From Scleroderma bovista (lineage: Eukaryota; Basidiomycota; Agaricomycetes; Boletales; Sclerodermataceae), in contig JAYMGJ010000267.1 in the NCBI GenBank assembly GCA_037178675.1, forward strand, positions 62,001 through 126,000: a DNA stretch of 64,000 nucleotides. Direction: 5' to 3'. Shown here piece by piece: positions 44,587-54,273 of this stretch (position 1 is the first letter of the stretch; each line of letters opens with the position of its first letter). The notes beneath the pieces are model-generated. The model saw nothing but the letters and a program-made list of their open reading frames with translations. It was not told the DNA's origin and did not search any database. A program made the translations under genes and the position numbers.

Positions 44587-47500
44587 TTAGGTATGACGAA
44601 CAACTTCATAAGGACCAAGGTATTGAGGCTTGGATTTCTGATCCAGCTCTTTCTCAACCTGGCTGTTGCGTACAAGGACAAGGTCTCCAGGTTTATAGGA
44701 TGTCTTCATGAGTTGCCTAGTATACTTCTTTTCAAATTGTGCTTTGGAACATAGACGAGACTTGTACAATGTGTTGAATGCAGCATCAATGTCATTGGGT
44801 CTTTTCTCCAGTTGGCGAATGTGCAAAGCAAGGAGATGCTGGGAAGTCATTCCTGAGTAGAAACCTTCCACAAGGTGGGTGGCTTCAAACAGATCGAATG
44901 GGAGAATGGGATCGAGTCCATGAAGGAGATAGAATGGGCTAAACCCAGTAGAGCAATGGGTAATGACTTTGTCGGCAAAGAAGGCATGATGGACCTTGGT
45001 AGGCCAGAGGTTGATATCACCATCACAAGATTTGATGATGGCTTCATGAATGATGAAATGTCCCCGCTCTACAACTCCATTGGCTTTGGAATTATAGGGG
45101 GAAATGTGAATATGGGGGATGGAATAGCGTTGCATGAGTTTCTCAAATGCACCCTTGACTTCACTGCCATTGTCAGTGACAATCTGGGCGATGACTCCAT
45201 AGCAGCAAATGATTTCTTCCCAAAAGAATTTGGCAAGGCTCTCTGCATTGGCATGTCTGAGAGCATGACCTTCAGCAGCAAGCGAGAGATCATCTTGAGC
45301 TGCCACAAGATAGCGATATCCACGAGCCTTGGGCATGAGCATGACATCAACATAGATCTTCATGAAAAGATGTGGAGATGGGGAAACAGTGAGAGGGACT
45401 TCTGCCTTGCGAGTGCTATGAATCTGACACTCATGGCAAGAGCGAACGTGATGGGTGACATCTTGGTACATTTGTGGCCAATAGAACCGTTGTCAAATGG
45501 CCTGAAAAACTCCATATACTCCACGATGGCCAAGCTCCTCATGAGCTTGATTGAGGATCTGAGCATGTAAGTCTGGATCAAAGATGACTTTGACAGGAGG
45601 TCAGGGTCCATGATGTTTGAATAGTTGACCTGAATGAATGAAAAACTGGAGAGAATGCCTAACAAAGCATTTACGGGCAGTGTTGGAGGGGAATGCAGGG
45701 AGTTGAGCAGTTTCAAGGAAGTGGAGAATGCGGCGTAACGTGGTATCTTGAGAGGTATCATCGGAAGAGAATGATGGGAGCGTCATAGAGTCGTAAGGAA
45801 GGGGATGATCATGGGAAAAGAGCAGGATATCTTCAAGCCATTGATCTGCTTCATCGGCATCTCTTTCACCTTCTTCTATTTCTTCTTCAGTTGGTTGACG
45901 TCTTGAAAGTGCATCGGGTCCTTGGTGACGAGTGGCTGGAACATGAATAAGTTTGAAGTCAAATAAAAGTATACCTTCGATCCAGCAGTTGATGGTAGCA
46001 TTAGGTTGGAGATCTGGATCGTTAAGCATACCCTTAATGTACTTGGCATCGACTTCAACATGCAGGGTCTTGACTCCATAGAGAAAGAGACGGTAATGAC
46101 AAAGTGCGCGGAACAGACCATACAGCTCAAGTTTGGGCTGGCTGTAGCGAGATTCACGCTCGTTGATTGGGAGAGAGCTGTAACGAGCAGGATGTTTGCG
46201 ACCAGATTCATCATACTGAGACAGGATGAATCCAATAGCGATATAGCTAGTGTCGACTGAGAGAATGACTGGAAGATCTGACGAGTAGTCAATGGGATGA
46301 AGGGAGGGAGCGGAAGTGATAGCAGTCTTCAAGGCATTGAAAGCGTCTTGCTGGGGGGTGTCCCAGATGAAAGGAGTGTCTTTGCAATAGAGGTCGACGA
46401 GAGGATGAGCGAGAAGAGAGTAGTTTGCAATCCAGATGTGGACAGTACTGCAGAGACCTAGAAAAGAACGTACATCCTTTGGCGTTGCAAGGGGAGGCCA
46501 ATCTAAGATCTTCTGGACCTTGCTATGGTCGGGAGAGCGACCATCAGGATGGCATTCTTGGCCAAGAATCAAAACACGAGGTTGGCAGACCTGCGTCTTT
46601 GGACCAGAGAACGTTCCGCCTGCATGCGCAAAGCGATGCATAATCCAGTGCACATCTACAGCATGTTCCCAAATGAAGTGACGAATCCCTGGGTTGGCTG
46701 GCAGGGTTTCGGCATTGCCATTGACATCGTCATAGCGTGTTGCAGGGCCTTTGATGGGAAGATCATTGATGAATACATTGGCAATATGGGGGATCTCATC
46801 TTGTAAGATGAAACTAGTACAGTTTTGGAATTTGGAAGGTGAATTGGTGTAGCCTTGTGGCATGGCAGTATGCCATAAGAGACCGAGGGGAGTCATGAAT
46901 GAGGTGAGATCTCAGCTATCTGGATGTAGTTGGCGGGCATCAAATCCAGAAAAGAGATCAAAGACGGTGTAACATTGCTGACCAGCGAATGGTTCGACAA
47001 AGTCATCCAAAATTGGCGGAACTCCGGCATCTCTGATTGTGACCTTATTGAGAGGCTGCAGATCATGGACGGTCCGGATCTTTCCATTCTTCTTCATAAC
47101 ACAGAACCACTTGGAGCATGATGATTGCGCAGGTTCATAGAGTCCGGCTGCGATCTTGTCTCTGAGCAGCTGGATAACACGTTCACGAATGCCGGGAGGG
47201 ATGGGTATGTTGCAGTACTCCCATGGTTCATGGGGCAGGACCGGGATGATGTAAGGGGAGAAGTAGTCTGAGCGAAAATTGCCACGTTCTGATTCGTCGA
47301 ATGCTAGCGCTGCTTCATTAAGCTTCATGACATGCACAAAAAGTTTTTCTTCTTCTGGCCAGAGGAAACCATCAGGGTTTAGTTTCATTAAAGCCAGGCA
47401 CTCCTTGGTAAGCTTCTTCATGGGAATGAAGTCAGGTGGCAGGGTAGTGAGTGGTGTGAGTGAGTCGAGGGGATTTTCGGGGAATTGACGATGAACACAG

Positions 47501-47929
47501 GCATCTTCTGGATAGCGACCGGGAACCGGTTTGACTTTCCGATCCACATGTTTGTAAGCGCCAAGGCACCATTGGCCTAGTTCATCATCGAAGTCCTCGG
47601 AGTTTACATAGAATACATGTTTAAAGTGTAACATGTAACAAAAATCTTCAAGAGAGTAAAAGAGCTGGGGTATATTTGAGTCATCTTGGACTGGAATGGG
47701 ATAGGGCGAGGTTGGGAGATTCAATGGAGAGGAAAGGGGCAAATTCTGTACATAGAGGGCATCAGTAGACAAAAGTGGAGAAGTAGCAGTCAGCATAGAT
47801 GGTAGTACAGGCATTGTACTAGTAGACAAAATCTGGGGAGATAGGAGTTTTACGACTTCTCGGTCCAAGTGAGTAAACAATACAGCAATAGAAGTACAGG
47901 AATAGCCAAGAAGGCTGGGCATAGTCAAA
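44587..47929 (-). pseudogene. gypsy-3 pol (RT, RNase H, integrase), decayed
   Basis: The frame entering at 47929 carries a pre-RT region and RT start (KKNGKIRTVHDLQPLNKVTI, then YTVFDLFSGFD). After TGA at 46912-46914, RT continues (TPLGLLWHTAMPQGYTNSP) with the catalytic loop reading FINDLPIKG where FIDD is expected. RNase H follows (SVDTSYIAIGFILSQ, ending HQGPDALSRR). Stops at 45601-45603 and 45493-45495 precede the integrase (zinc region CHECQIHSTRK; core IYVDVMLMPKARG, IVTDNGSEVKG, NSKANGVVERGH). The protein ends GPYEVVRHT at 44587 with no chromodomain. All three stops are TGA in contexts where Arg is expected. Two independent losses, nonsense and catalytic Asp to Asn, make it inactive. 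Confidence 0.85.
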
Positions 47930-48299
47930 TGAGATGACCCTAGGCAGAACACCAAGGACCCAACCACACGCTAAGGCTCTGAGAGGATAGGACGCGAGTA
48001 TCTAGAGCAAAGACCCAAGATGAGCTCGAATGGGGAGCCTCTGGGTGCTGGATTGCACGGTATATATACTACTATACACGAGGGCTACGCGAGGCTATCC
48101 ATGAGGCTACGTGCAGGTGGAAGGCTATGTAATGACATCACTGTGGAGCTAAAGCTATGCATAATGATGTCATGGGTGGCAGCGTGTACAGCACGAGGTA
48201 CAGGTCTAGACTAGTTAGACAAGATAGAGGCTGTGCACTAAGATAAGATAAACGCTATCTAACCGTAGATTAGATAAGATAAAAAGTTGGATCGTAACA
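47930..48299 (-). repeat. gypsy-1 3' LTR
   Basis: 370 bp, identical to 53899-54268. Next to it at 48301-48314 lies the polypurine tract (sense CTGAGGGGGGAGTAG), which primes plus-strand synthesis. Confidence 0.95.
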
Positions 48300-48310
48300 C
48301 TACTCCCCCC

Positions 48311-51300
48311 TCAGGTGCAGGATTCCAGACTGCAGAACTGAGCGTCGCAAACCGTGAGGTTTTCGGGGATACGACTAAATAACGAGTCAAAGTCCGTTCG
48401 GGTCATACGAAGCTTCCGAGGAGCAGAGGGGTTTTCTCGGTAAAAGCGCTCGACTACCAGAGGAGAATTCTTCAAATTCGATGAGGGCTCCCATGTCCTC
48501 TCATGTTCTTCGTACCCTTTCCAGTGTACCAAATACTGGAGTTGTCTTTTATAAATACGAGAGGCTACTATATAGTCCACCTCATATTCCTCATCGCGTT
48601 CTTCAGAGACACGTACCGGGCCGGGCCGAGACACGGGCTGTCCGGGAAGAGGACCTAAATAAGGTTTAACTCGAGAAACATTCACAACCGGGTGAATCCG
48701 AAGAGTTTTCGGGAGCTTAAGCTCGACCGCATTCGGGGTTACACGAGTGACCTCATAGGGGCCAATCCACTTCTCCGTAAGCTTCTTAGAAGCACGATTT
48801 AGCATACGAAGGTTGTCCATAGAAAGCCAAACTTGTTGGCCTACAACATAGTTCGGGGCGGGATTTCTATGCTTATCCGCCTGAAGCTTCATATTTCGCT
48901 TTGCCTTCTCAGAAGACTCAACAACTTTATTAAATACGGCGGCAAAGTCCTTAGCCGCTGGGGCTACTGTGTCGACCGGCTCAACACCCATACGAGGGGA
49001 ATAACTCCGGGTGATTCCAAACGGTGAATCAGTGGTTACCTCCGAAACTGTGTTGTTCCAAACGAACTGGGCAATTTTGATCCATTTGGCCCATTCGCTT
49101 TGACGATCATTAACGTAAGTTCGGAGATACTGATTAATTTCGCGGTTCAACCGCTCCGTTTGACCATCAGTTTGAGGGTGAAACGCCGTAGACATTTTCC
49201 TTTTAATGCCTAAGAGTCTATACAACTCCCCCAGGAAGTTGCTTGCAAAGACCGATCCGCGGTCTGACACGACGGAAGACGGGAGTCCATGCTGACACCA
49301 GACATGATCTCTAAATAACTCAGCGGTTGACAAGGCGGTTTCCTCTTTAGTGCAAGGCACAAACACGACCTCCTTGGAGAACCGATCGACCACGACTAAT
49401 ATATAATTGTAACCGAGGGATTCCGGCATCTCGGTAAAGTCCATAGTGACGTCAAGCCACGGGCCGCTAGGGGTAGGGAGAGGGATAAGGCTTCCAGAAG
49501 TCTTTTGATTCGACACCTTGGACTGTTGGCACTTTTGACAGTGCTTTACGTAGGTTTGAATCTGTTCTTTCATCCCTTTCCAAGAATAATGCTTCCTGAG
49601 CGCGTTATACGTAGCTTTTACTCCTTTATGACCAGCAACAGGAGTATCGTGAAAGTTCGTAATGAGCGATTGTCGCTCTTCGTAAGACTGATCAGTGACG
49701 TCGATCAGTTTAACAGATACCGGGTTTAACAGGACCTGGTCCTTGTTATCGTCGGAACTAGATACGTAATGGTCCGATCGCCTGCTAAGCGGATCTGCAA
49801 CGTGCATCTGGGTTCCCTTTTTATAGATTAGTGAATAGTTAAACCGCGTCATCCACACTTGCCAGCGCGCTTGGCGCTTAGACAAGTTTTGCGACTTGGT
49901 AAAGTATGTTAAATTATGGTGGTCCGTGTAGATCTCAAAGGCATAAGGAGTGGCCTCGAGATAATGGCGCCAGGCCTCAGTTGCTTTTATGATGGCCAGC
50001 ATTTCTTTATCGTGAATAGGATAATTTCGTTCTGGAGGTGTCATGGAATGTGACATGTACGCGACGGGTCTGAATTCGCCGTCTTCGCACTTTACGGATA
50101 TCACTCCCCCGACGGCGAACTCAGACGCATCGGTTTCGAGGCGGAATTCGCGGTCCTGGTCAGGGTACTGAAGTACCGGAGCACGAGTAAAGGCGGCTTT
50201 CAAAGCCTCAAACGCAGCGCGTTCCTTTTCTCCAAAGTTAAATACTGTGTCTTTACACGTAAGGTTCGTCATGGGTCTAGCCATGATCGCATAATCTTTA
50301 ATGAAACGTCTATAGAAATTACCGAGACCTAAGAACGCGCGAACCTGCTTTACGTTCGTTGGCTCAGGCCATTTCAAAACAGCATTAACTTTTTCAGGGT
50401 CCATTTTGATACCATCCCGTGACACGATCATACCGAGGAAGTCGACTTCGGTGACTCTGAAGCGACACTTCTCGGGTTTGACAAACAAGTCGTTATCACG
50501 TAAACGTTTCAAAACTTCCAGCACGATTCTGTCATGCTTTTCCTGATCGTCCGTATCCGTAAATATCATAAGGTCGTCGATATACACCACGCAGACATCC
50601 GACATATCATGGAAGATTTCGTTCATCATCTTCTGGAATGTTGCAGGTGAATTACAGAGACCGAAATACATAACTAATGGCTCAAAAGCCCCTTTGTGCG
50701 TTACAAACGCAGCTTTCCACTCATCGCCTTCGCGAATCCTCACATTGTTGTAACCCCACCGAAGGTCCATTTTCGTGAAGAGTTTACAACCTTTAAGCTT
50801 GTCAACAAGCTGAGAGATAAGCGGCAACGGATAGTTATTTTTAATTGTCCAGTCGTTTACGTAACGGTAATCCTGTACCATGCGCTTCTTGCCGTCCTTC
50901 TTCGGGATAAAGAAGACTGGTGACGTCTGCTGACTAATAGAAGGCCGAATGTATCCTTTAGCGAGTTGATCATCAAGGAACGATTCGACTTCTTTTTGCT
51001 CATCAACAGAGAGCGGAATAAGTCTTCCCTTTTTGGGCGGGAAGTCTTCTTTCAGATCAATTCCATGATCCCAAGGCTTCCTTAGCGGCATGCGCTCTGA
51101 CGACTTTTTACTAAACACATCTAAGAACTCCCAGTACTCTTTAGGGACCTGCTTCTGAGCCTCCTCTAGGGTCGACTCATCGATAGTGACCTTTGATTCA
51201 TGAGCTTTCAAAGCTTGTACCCAAGTTTCCTGAGACTCATTTTCTCGTAATAACTTAGCAAAGCGTGTCTCCAAAAGTGACTTGCACTCTGGAGGACACC

Positions 51301-52096
51301 TAGTTAAATTAACTTTGCCTGTTACCCAATTTATATCGGGGTTGTGCTTTTGAAGCCAGGTGTGGCCAAGGATAAGCGGCACTTTTCCAAGGCACGTGAC
51401 GGCACACCACAGCTTTTCAGCATGTTTCCCAATACCGACTGTTAACAATACATAATGCGTGATGTCACCCTCCTGATTCCTAGTGCCATCTACGTTAAGC
51501 ACAGGGACGGGTTTCACCAGCTTAGATAACTGAAGCCGTCGATCAAGAGCCCAGCTCTTGTCAACAAAACAACCAGTAGCGCCACTGTCTAGCAGAGCGT
51601 CTATTTTAATAGTGTTAAGCGGTCCGCGGATGCAGACCGGTACCGTCACTTCACGTTCCATTGTGAAGGACCTTCGTAAGTCCATGAGAATTTCCAAGTT
51701 GCCGGCGGGACTTTCCGGTTCCTTAGATGCCAAAGAAGGAGAAGAAATATTTTTATTTGACCGGGAATTAAGCACGCTCGATTTTACTTCCGGCGCCGAG
51801 CCCTTTGTAGGGACCCCCTTAGAAGGTACAGTACAGTCCGAGTCACAGTCCATAGTATCAACAGACAACACAGAGTAGCGAGAAGGAGAAACAGAAACAG
51901 GAGGAACTACCGAAGACACTTTTTTGTGGGTTTTCGCTATTTTTGTACGTAACAAAGCAATGCGGTATTTAAATATTTCCTGCACTGCAGGAGTAGTAGC
52001 GCAAGAAAGTCTATAGTCCAGAATTCGTACAGCTAAGTCCGATGAAGACTCGAGAGCGAGGATGCCCGTTTTATCCTCACTCTTTAGTCTTTTAAA
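48311..52096 (-). CDS. gypsy-1 Pol with protease, RT, RNase H, integrase and chromodomain
   Basis: The frame is open from the frameshift site at 52096 to the stop at 48311, about 1,260 codons; the region after GTG 51985 is 1,224 codons. Order: retropepsin (DALLDSGATGCFVDKSW, near residue 130 from 51985), RT (FFIPKKDGKKRMVQDYRYVN, then the catalytic VVYIDDLMIF), RNase H (RLETDASEFAVGG), integrase zinc region (AGHKGVKATYNALRKHY, then CQKCQQSK), integrase core Asp-Asp-Glu (VTMDFTEMP, VSDRGSVFASNF, QTDGQTERLNREI) and a C-terminal chromodomain (VDYIVASRIYKRQLQYLVHW, then KGYEEHERTWEP). The chromodomain defines chromoviruses and is known to direct integration to particular chromatin in relatives. 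All catalytic residues are present. It is translated by -1 frameshifting from gag, since no good ATG opens the frame. Confidence 0.95.
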   Translation of the reverse strand, partial: FKRLKSEDKTGILALESSSDLAVRILDYRLSCATTPAVQEIFKYRIALLRTKIAKTHKKVSSVVPPVSVSPSRYSVLSVDTMDCDSDCTVPSKGVPTKGSAPEVKSSVLNSRSNKNISSPSLASKEPESPAGNLEILMDLRRSFTMEREVTVPVCIRGPLNTIKIDALLDSGATGCFVDKSWALDRRLQLSKLVKPVPVLNVDGTRNQEGDITHYVLLTVGIGKHAEKLWCAVTCLGKVPLILGHTWLQKHNPDINWVTGKVNLTRCPPECKSLLETRFAKLLRENESQETWVQALKAHESKVTIDESTLEEAQKQVPKEYWEFLDVFSKKSSERMPLRKPWDHGIDLKEDFPPKKGRLIPLSVDEQKEVESFLDDQLAKGYIRPSISQQTSPVFFIPKKDGKKRMVQDYRYVNDWTIKNNYPLPLISQLVDKLKGCKLFTKMDLRWGYNNVRIREGDEWKAAFVTHKGAFEPLVMYFGLCNSPATFQKMMNEIFHDMSDVCVVYIDDLMIFTDTDDQEKHDRIVLEVLKRLRDNDLFVKPEKCRFRVTEVDFLGMIVSRDGIKMDPEKVNAVLKWPEPTNVKQVRAFLGLGNFYRRFIKDYAIMARPMTNLTCKDTVFNFGEKERAAFEALKAAFTRAPVLQYPDQDREFRLETDASEFAVGGVISVKCEDGEFRPVAYMSHSMTPPERNYPIHDKEMLAIIKATEAWRHYLEATPYAFEIYTDHHNLTYFTKSQNLSKRQARWQVWMTRFNYSLIYKKGTQMHVADPLSRRSDHYVSSSDDNKDQVLLNPVSVKLIDVTDQSYEERQSLITNFHDTPVAGHKGVKATYNALRKHYSWKGMKEQIQTYVKHCQKCQQSKVSNQKTSGSLIPLPTPSGPWLDVTMDFTEMPESLGYNYILVVVDRFSKEVVFVPCTKEETALSTAELFRDHVWCQHGLPSSVVSDRGSVFASNFLGELYRLLGIKRKMSTAFHPQTDGQTERLNREINQYLRTYVNDRQSEWAKWIKIAQFVWNNTVSEVTTDSPFGITRSYSPRMGVEPVDTVAPAAKDFAAVFNKVVESSEKAKRNMKLQADKHRNPAPNYVVGQQVWLSMDNLRMLNRASKKLTEKWIGPYEVTRVTPNAVELKLPKTLRIHPVVNVSRVKPYLGPLPGQPVSRPGPVRVSEERDEEYEVDYIVASRIYKRQLQYLVHWKGYEEHERTWEPSSNLKNSPLVVERFYRENPSAPRKLRMTRTDFDSLFSRIPENLTVCDAQFCSLESCT

Positions 52097-53082
52097 TCCC
52101 TGAAGAACGCCTGCATTTCTGCAAACGTCATTCCTCTTACCGCATTTAGCCGGTCATCCTCCGGCTGGGCTTGCGTTGCCCGTGCTTGTGGTTGCCCACG
52201 ACGAGGGCGACGCGGCTTTGTGCACTCACGTGCAATGTGGCCAAACAATTGGCAATTGTAGCATTGGGGCCCTTTACCCCTTTGCTGGTTCACCTCAACG
52301 GCACCTATGTCCATCGGGACACCACTCCCCGATGCGGTTGAAGACGAATATGACTGGCCCTGGTAATACCGGGCAGAGCCTTGCCCTTGGAGGTTGATGA
52401 GGAAGAGTTCCTGGGCTCTTCCCATCGCACGAGCAGAGTTTGCGAGTCGCTCGTAGGTGTCTCGACGCATTCCCTGTATGTAAATTTGCTCCAGGAGCTT
52501 TCTCTGGAGCGCACGTTCGAGCAAGTCGCGGGCGTACTCATTCCCACAGTCTCCCTGGTTCTTGAGCGCCTCGAACTGCGCTAAGAAGTCATCAATTCTT
52601 TGCCTCGGGCCCTGCCTAAGGCGGAGTAGTTGGGCACGTGCCCACTCAGCATTGTTTCCGGGGAGAAAGAACCTCTCTATCTCCTCCGCGAAGTCATTCC
52701 AAGCAGGCCAGGCCGGAGGGGGCGGGAGCTGTCCGGCTGGGACGGGCGGGGCGTTGGCGAGAGCCTGGGCTGCTGCCATGCAGCCATCCAGACGGACTTG
52801 AGCCCACCGACCAGCTTTCGGGCCAGTGAGCCGGGAGAGAACTGCTGCGGTGACCTGGGCATCGTTTGCCCCCTCCATCGAGATCTGTAACCAAACCTTG
52901 ATCTTGGACCACCACTCGTGGAACTTCTGAGGGGAGCCATCGTAACTCCCGGGATCCGCGACCACCTTCTTGCGCGGCGGCGGTGGAGGGTGAGGCTGTG
53001 CAGCCGCAAGGGCTGCGATATGCGCCTGGAGGTCAATTTGCCCCTGGATAAGCTGTCCGAGGAGTTGGTTAAGGTCTGCCAT
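52084..53082 (-). CDS. gypsy-1 Gag
   Basis: 332 residues from the ATG at 53082. It starts MADLNQLLGQLIQGQIDLQ, has a Pro-rich stretch, then a capsid-type retrotransposon gag domain (SYDGSPQKFHEWWSKIKVWL, then WNDFAEEIERFF, then RQRIDDFLAQFEALKNQ). A CCHC zinc knuckle (CYNCQLFGHIARECTKPRR) and a basic tail follow. Gag forms the particle and packages RNA. The stop TAA at 52084-52086 follows a slippery heptamer at 52090-52096 by two codons. Length and order are normal for fungal chromoviruses. Leader sequence of about 800 bp separates it from the 5' LTR. Confidence 0.95.
   Translation of the reverse strand: MADLNQLLGQLIQGQIDLQAHIAALAAAQPHPPPPPRKKVVADPGSYDGSPQKFHEWWSKIKVWLQISMEGANDAQVTAAVLSRLTGPKAGRWAQVRLDGCMAAAQALANAPPVPAGQLPPPPAWPAWNDFAEEIERFFLPGNNAEWARAQLLRLRQGPRQRIDDFLAQFEALKNQGDCGNEYARDLLERALQRKLLEQIYIQGMRRDTYERLANSARAMGRAQELFLINLQGQGSARYYQGQSYSSSTASGSGVPMDIGAVEVNQQRGKGPQCYNCQLFGHIARECTKPRRPRRGQPQARATQAQPEDDRLNAVRGMTFAEMQAFFRDLKD
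52090..52096 (-). promoter_or_regulatory. Probable -1 frameshift site, TTTAAAA
   Basis: On the minus strand gag reads GA-T-TTA-AAA-GAC-TAA, so T TTA AAA fits the X XXY YYZ slippery pattern. The -1 frame (TTT AAA AGA CTA) stays open into pol. A stimulatory downstream structure was not assessed. Confidence 0.7.
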
Positions 53083-53898
53083 GAGGACCTAGTAGGGGTG
53101 GAGGCGGGAATAGGGGGTAGGTCTTTGTTTAACCGGTCGAAGACGGGAGGACCGGAACGTGCGGCGGCGAGCGAGCGGGAGGTCTGGCAGGGGCGGAACA
53201 GGAAGGGAACGGTGGAAGCCGAGGAGGACTTGGATTTCGAAGTCGCTGACAAGGCGACTGTAGGCGGCAACGGCGTTGGTGAACTGGAACTCCTCTTCGA
53301 TTGCTGACTCCCTTTCTTGTATTTTAACAAGGGTGTCAGGGTGGGGACCGTAAATGATCGCCAAGCGCTCCTGTTGCGCTTCGACGAGGTGGCGAGGAAA
53401 CTGATAAGGTATGGTGGTTATCGTGAGGGGTGACGTAGGAGTAAGTTTACTTTGGGACTAGATCCCCACAGTTGTTCCACTAAACTAAGCGTAAGACTTT
53501 GTTCGCCTGTCGCGCTCGCCGGGTCAGGGCAGTGGCACAGCTATGCAAAGAACAAACGGCTAGTGGCTGCAGATCACAAGGTCTACCTCTGCACGGACGC
53601 AGGAACTACGGAGTATGTATGTCTCAATCGCCTCGAGGCTGCGAACCTCTCTTGAACGGGCGCCGACCTTCAGACACCAGGCACGACCCTGGGCTGGTGT
53701 ACAGTACGTAAAGGTAATGGTGCTAGAAACTCCCAATGCCGAAGCACTACGGGAACGGCACTAAAGGCTGGCCGTGAACGAAACGGAAGGTGTGAAGATG
53801 AAGCTCCTTAACCCTGGAGTCCGGGTATAGTTTCCCTTTACTAGGCTGGGGAACAGCGCGTGGAAGAACAAGTAGATGTTTTTAGATTCGAGCTCAGG
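53083..53898 (-). other. gypsy-1 5' leader and primer-binding site
   Basis: A non-coding leader between the 5' LTR and gag. At 53886-53896, two bases inside the LTR edge, the plus strand reads ATTCGAGCTCA (sense TGAGCTCGAAT). The same 11-mer ATTCGAGCTCA is in the sense strand of the LTR at 54000-53990, just where transcription should start. The RNA 5' end could thus pair with this site (self-priming) in place of a tRNA. Confidence 0.65.
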
Positions 53899-54268
53899 TG
53901 AGATGACCCTAGGCAGAACACCAAGGACCCAACCACACGCTAAGGCTCTGAGAGGATAGGACGCGAGTATCTAGAGCAAAGACCCAAGATGAGCTCGAAT
54001 GGGGAGCCTCTGGGTGCTGGATTGCACGGTATATATACTACTATACACGAGGGCTACGCGAGGCTATCCATGAGGCTACGTGCAGGTGGAAGGCTATGTA
54101 ATGACATCACTGTGGAGCTAAAGCTATGCATAATGATGTCATGGGTGGCAGCGTGTACAGCACGAGGTACAGGTCTAGACTAGTTAGACAAGATAGAGGC
54201 TGTGCACTAAGATAAGATAAACGCTATCTAACCGTAGATTAGATAAGATAAAAAGTTGGATCGTAACA
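53899..54268 (-). repeat. gypsy-1 5' LTR with promoter signals
   Basis: Sense-strand TATATATA lies at 54037-54030 and the inferred transcript start is near 54000. U3 carries repeated AGATAAGATA (GATA-factor-like) motifs at about 54209-54250 and two TGACATCA/TGATGTCA (CRE/ATF-like) sites at 54102-54109 and 54134-54141. Confidence 0.9.
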
Positions 54269-54273
54269 TCAAA

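Larger units (their letters stand above)
47925..54273 (-). mobile_element. gypsy-1: complete, apparently intact chromovirus
   Basis: Identical 370-bp LTRs (47930-48299 and 53899-54268, TGAGAT...GTAACA on the plus strand), TCAAA target duplication (47925-47929 and 54269-54273), polypurine tract, primer-binding site, gag and pol without stops. Full length 6,339 bp. Zero differences between LTRs implies recent insertion. It lies within gypsy-3, which it disrupts. Confidence 0.95.

Noticed and set aside
53989..54183. 64-codon plus-strand frame, identical in both gypsy-1 LTRs (also 48020-48214)
   Set aside because: Identity follows from the LTRs being identical; it is antisense to the element and has no domain.
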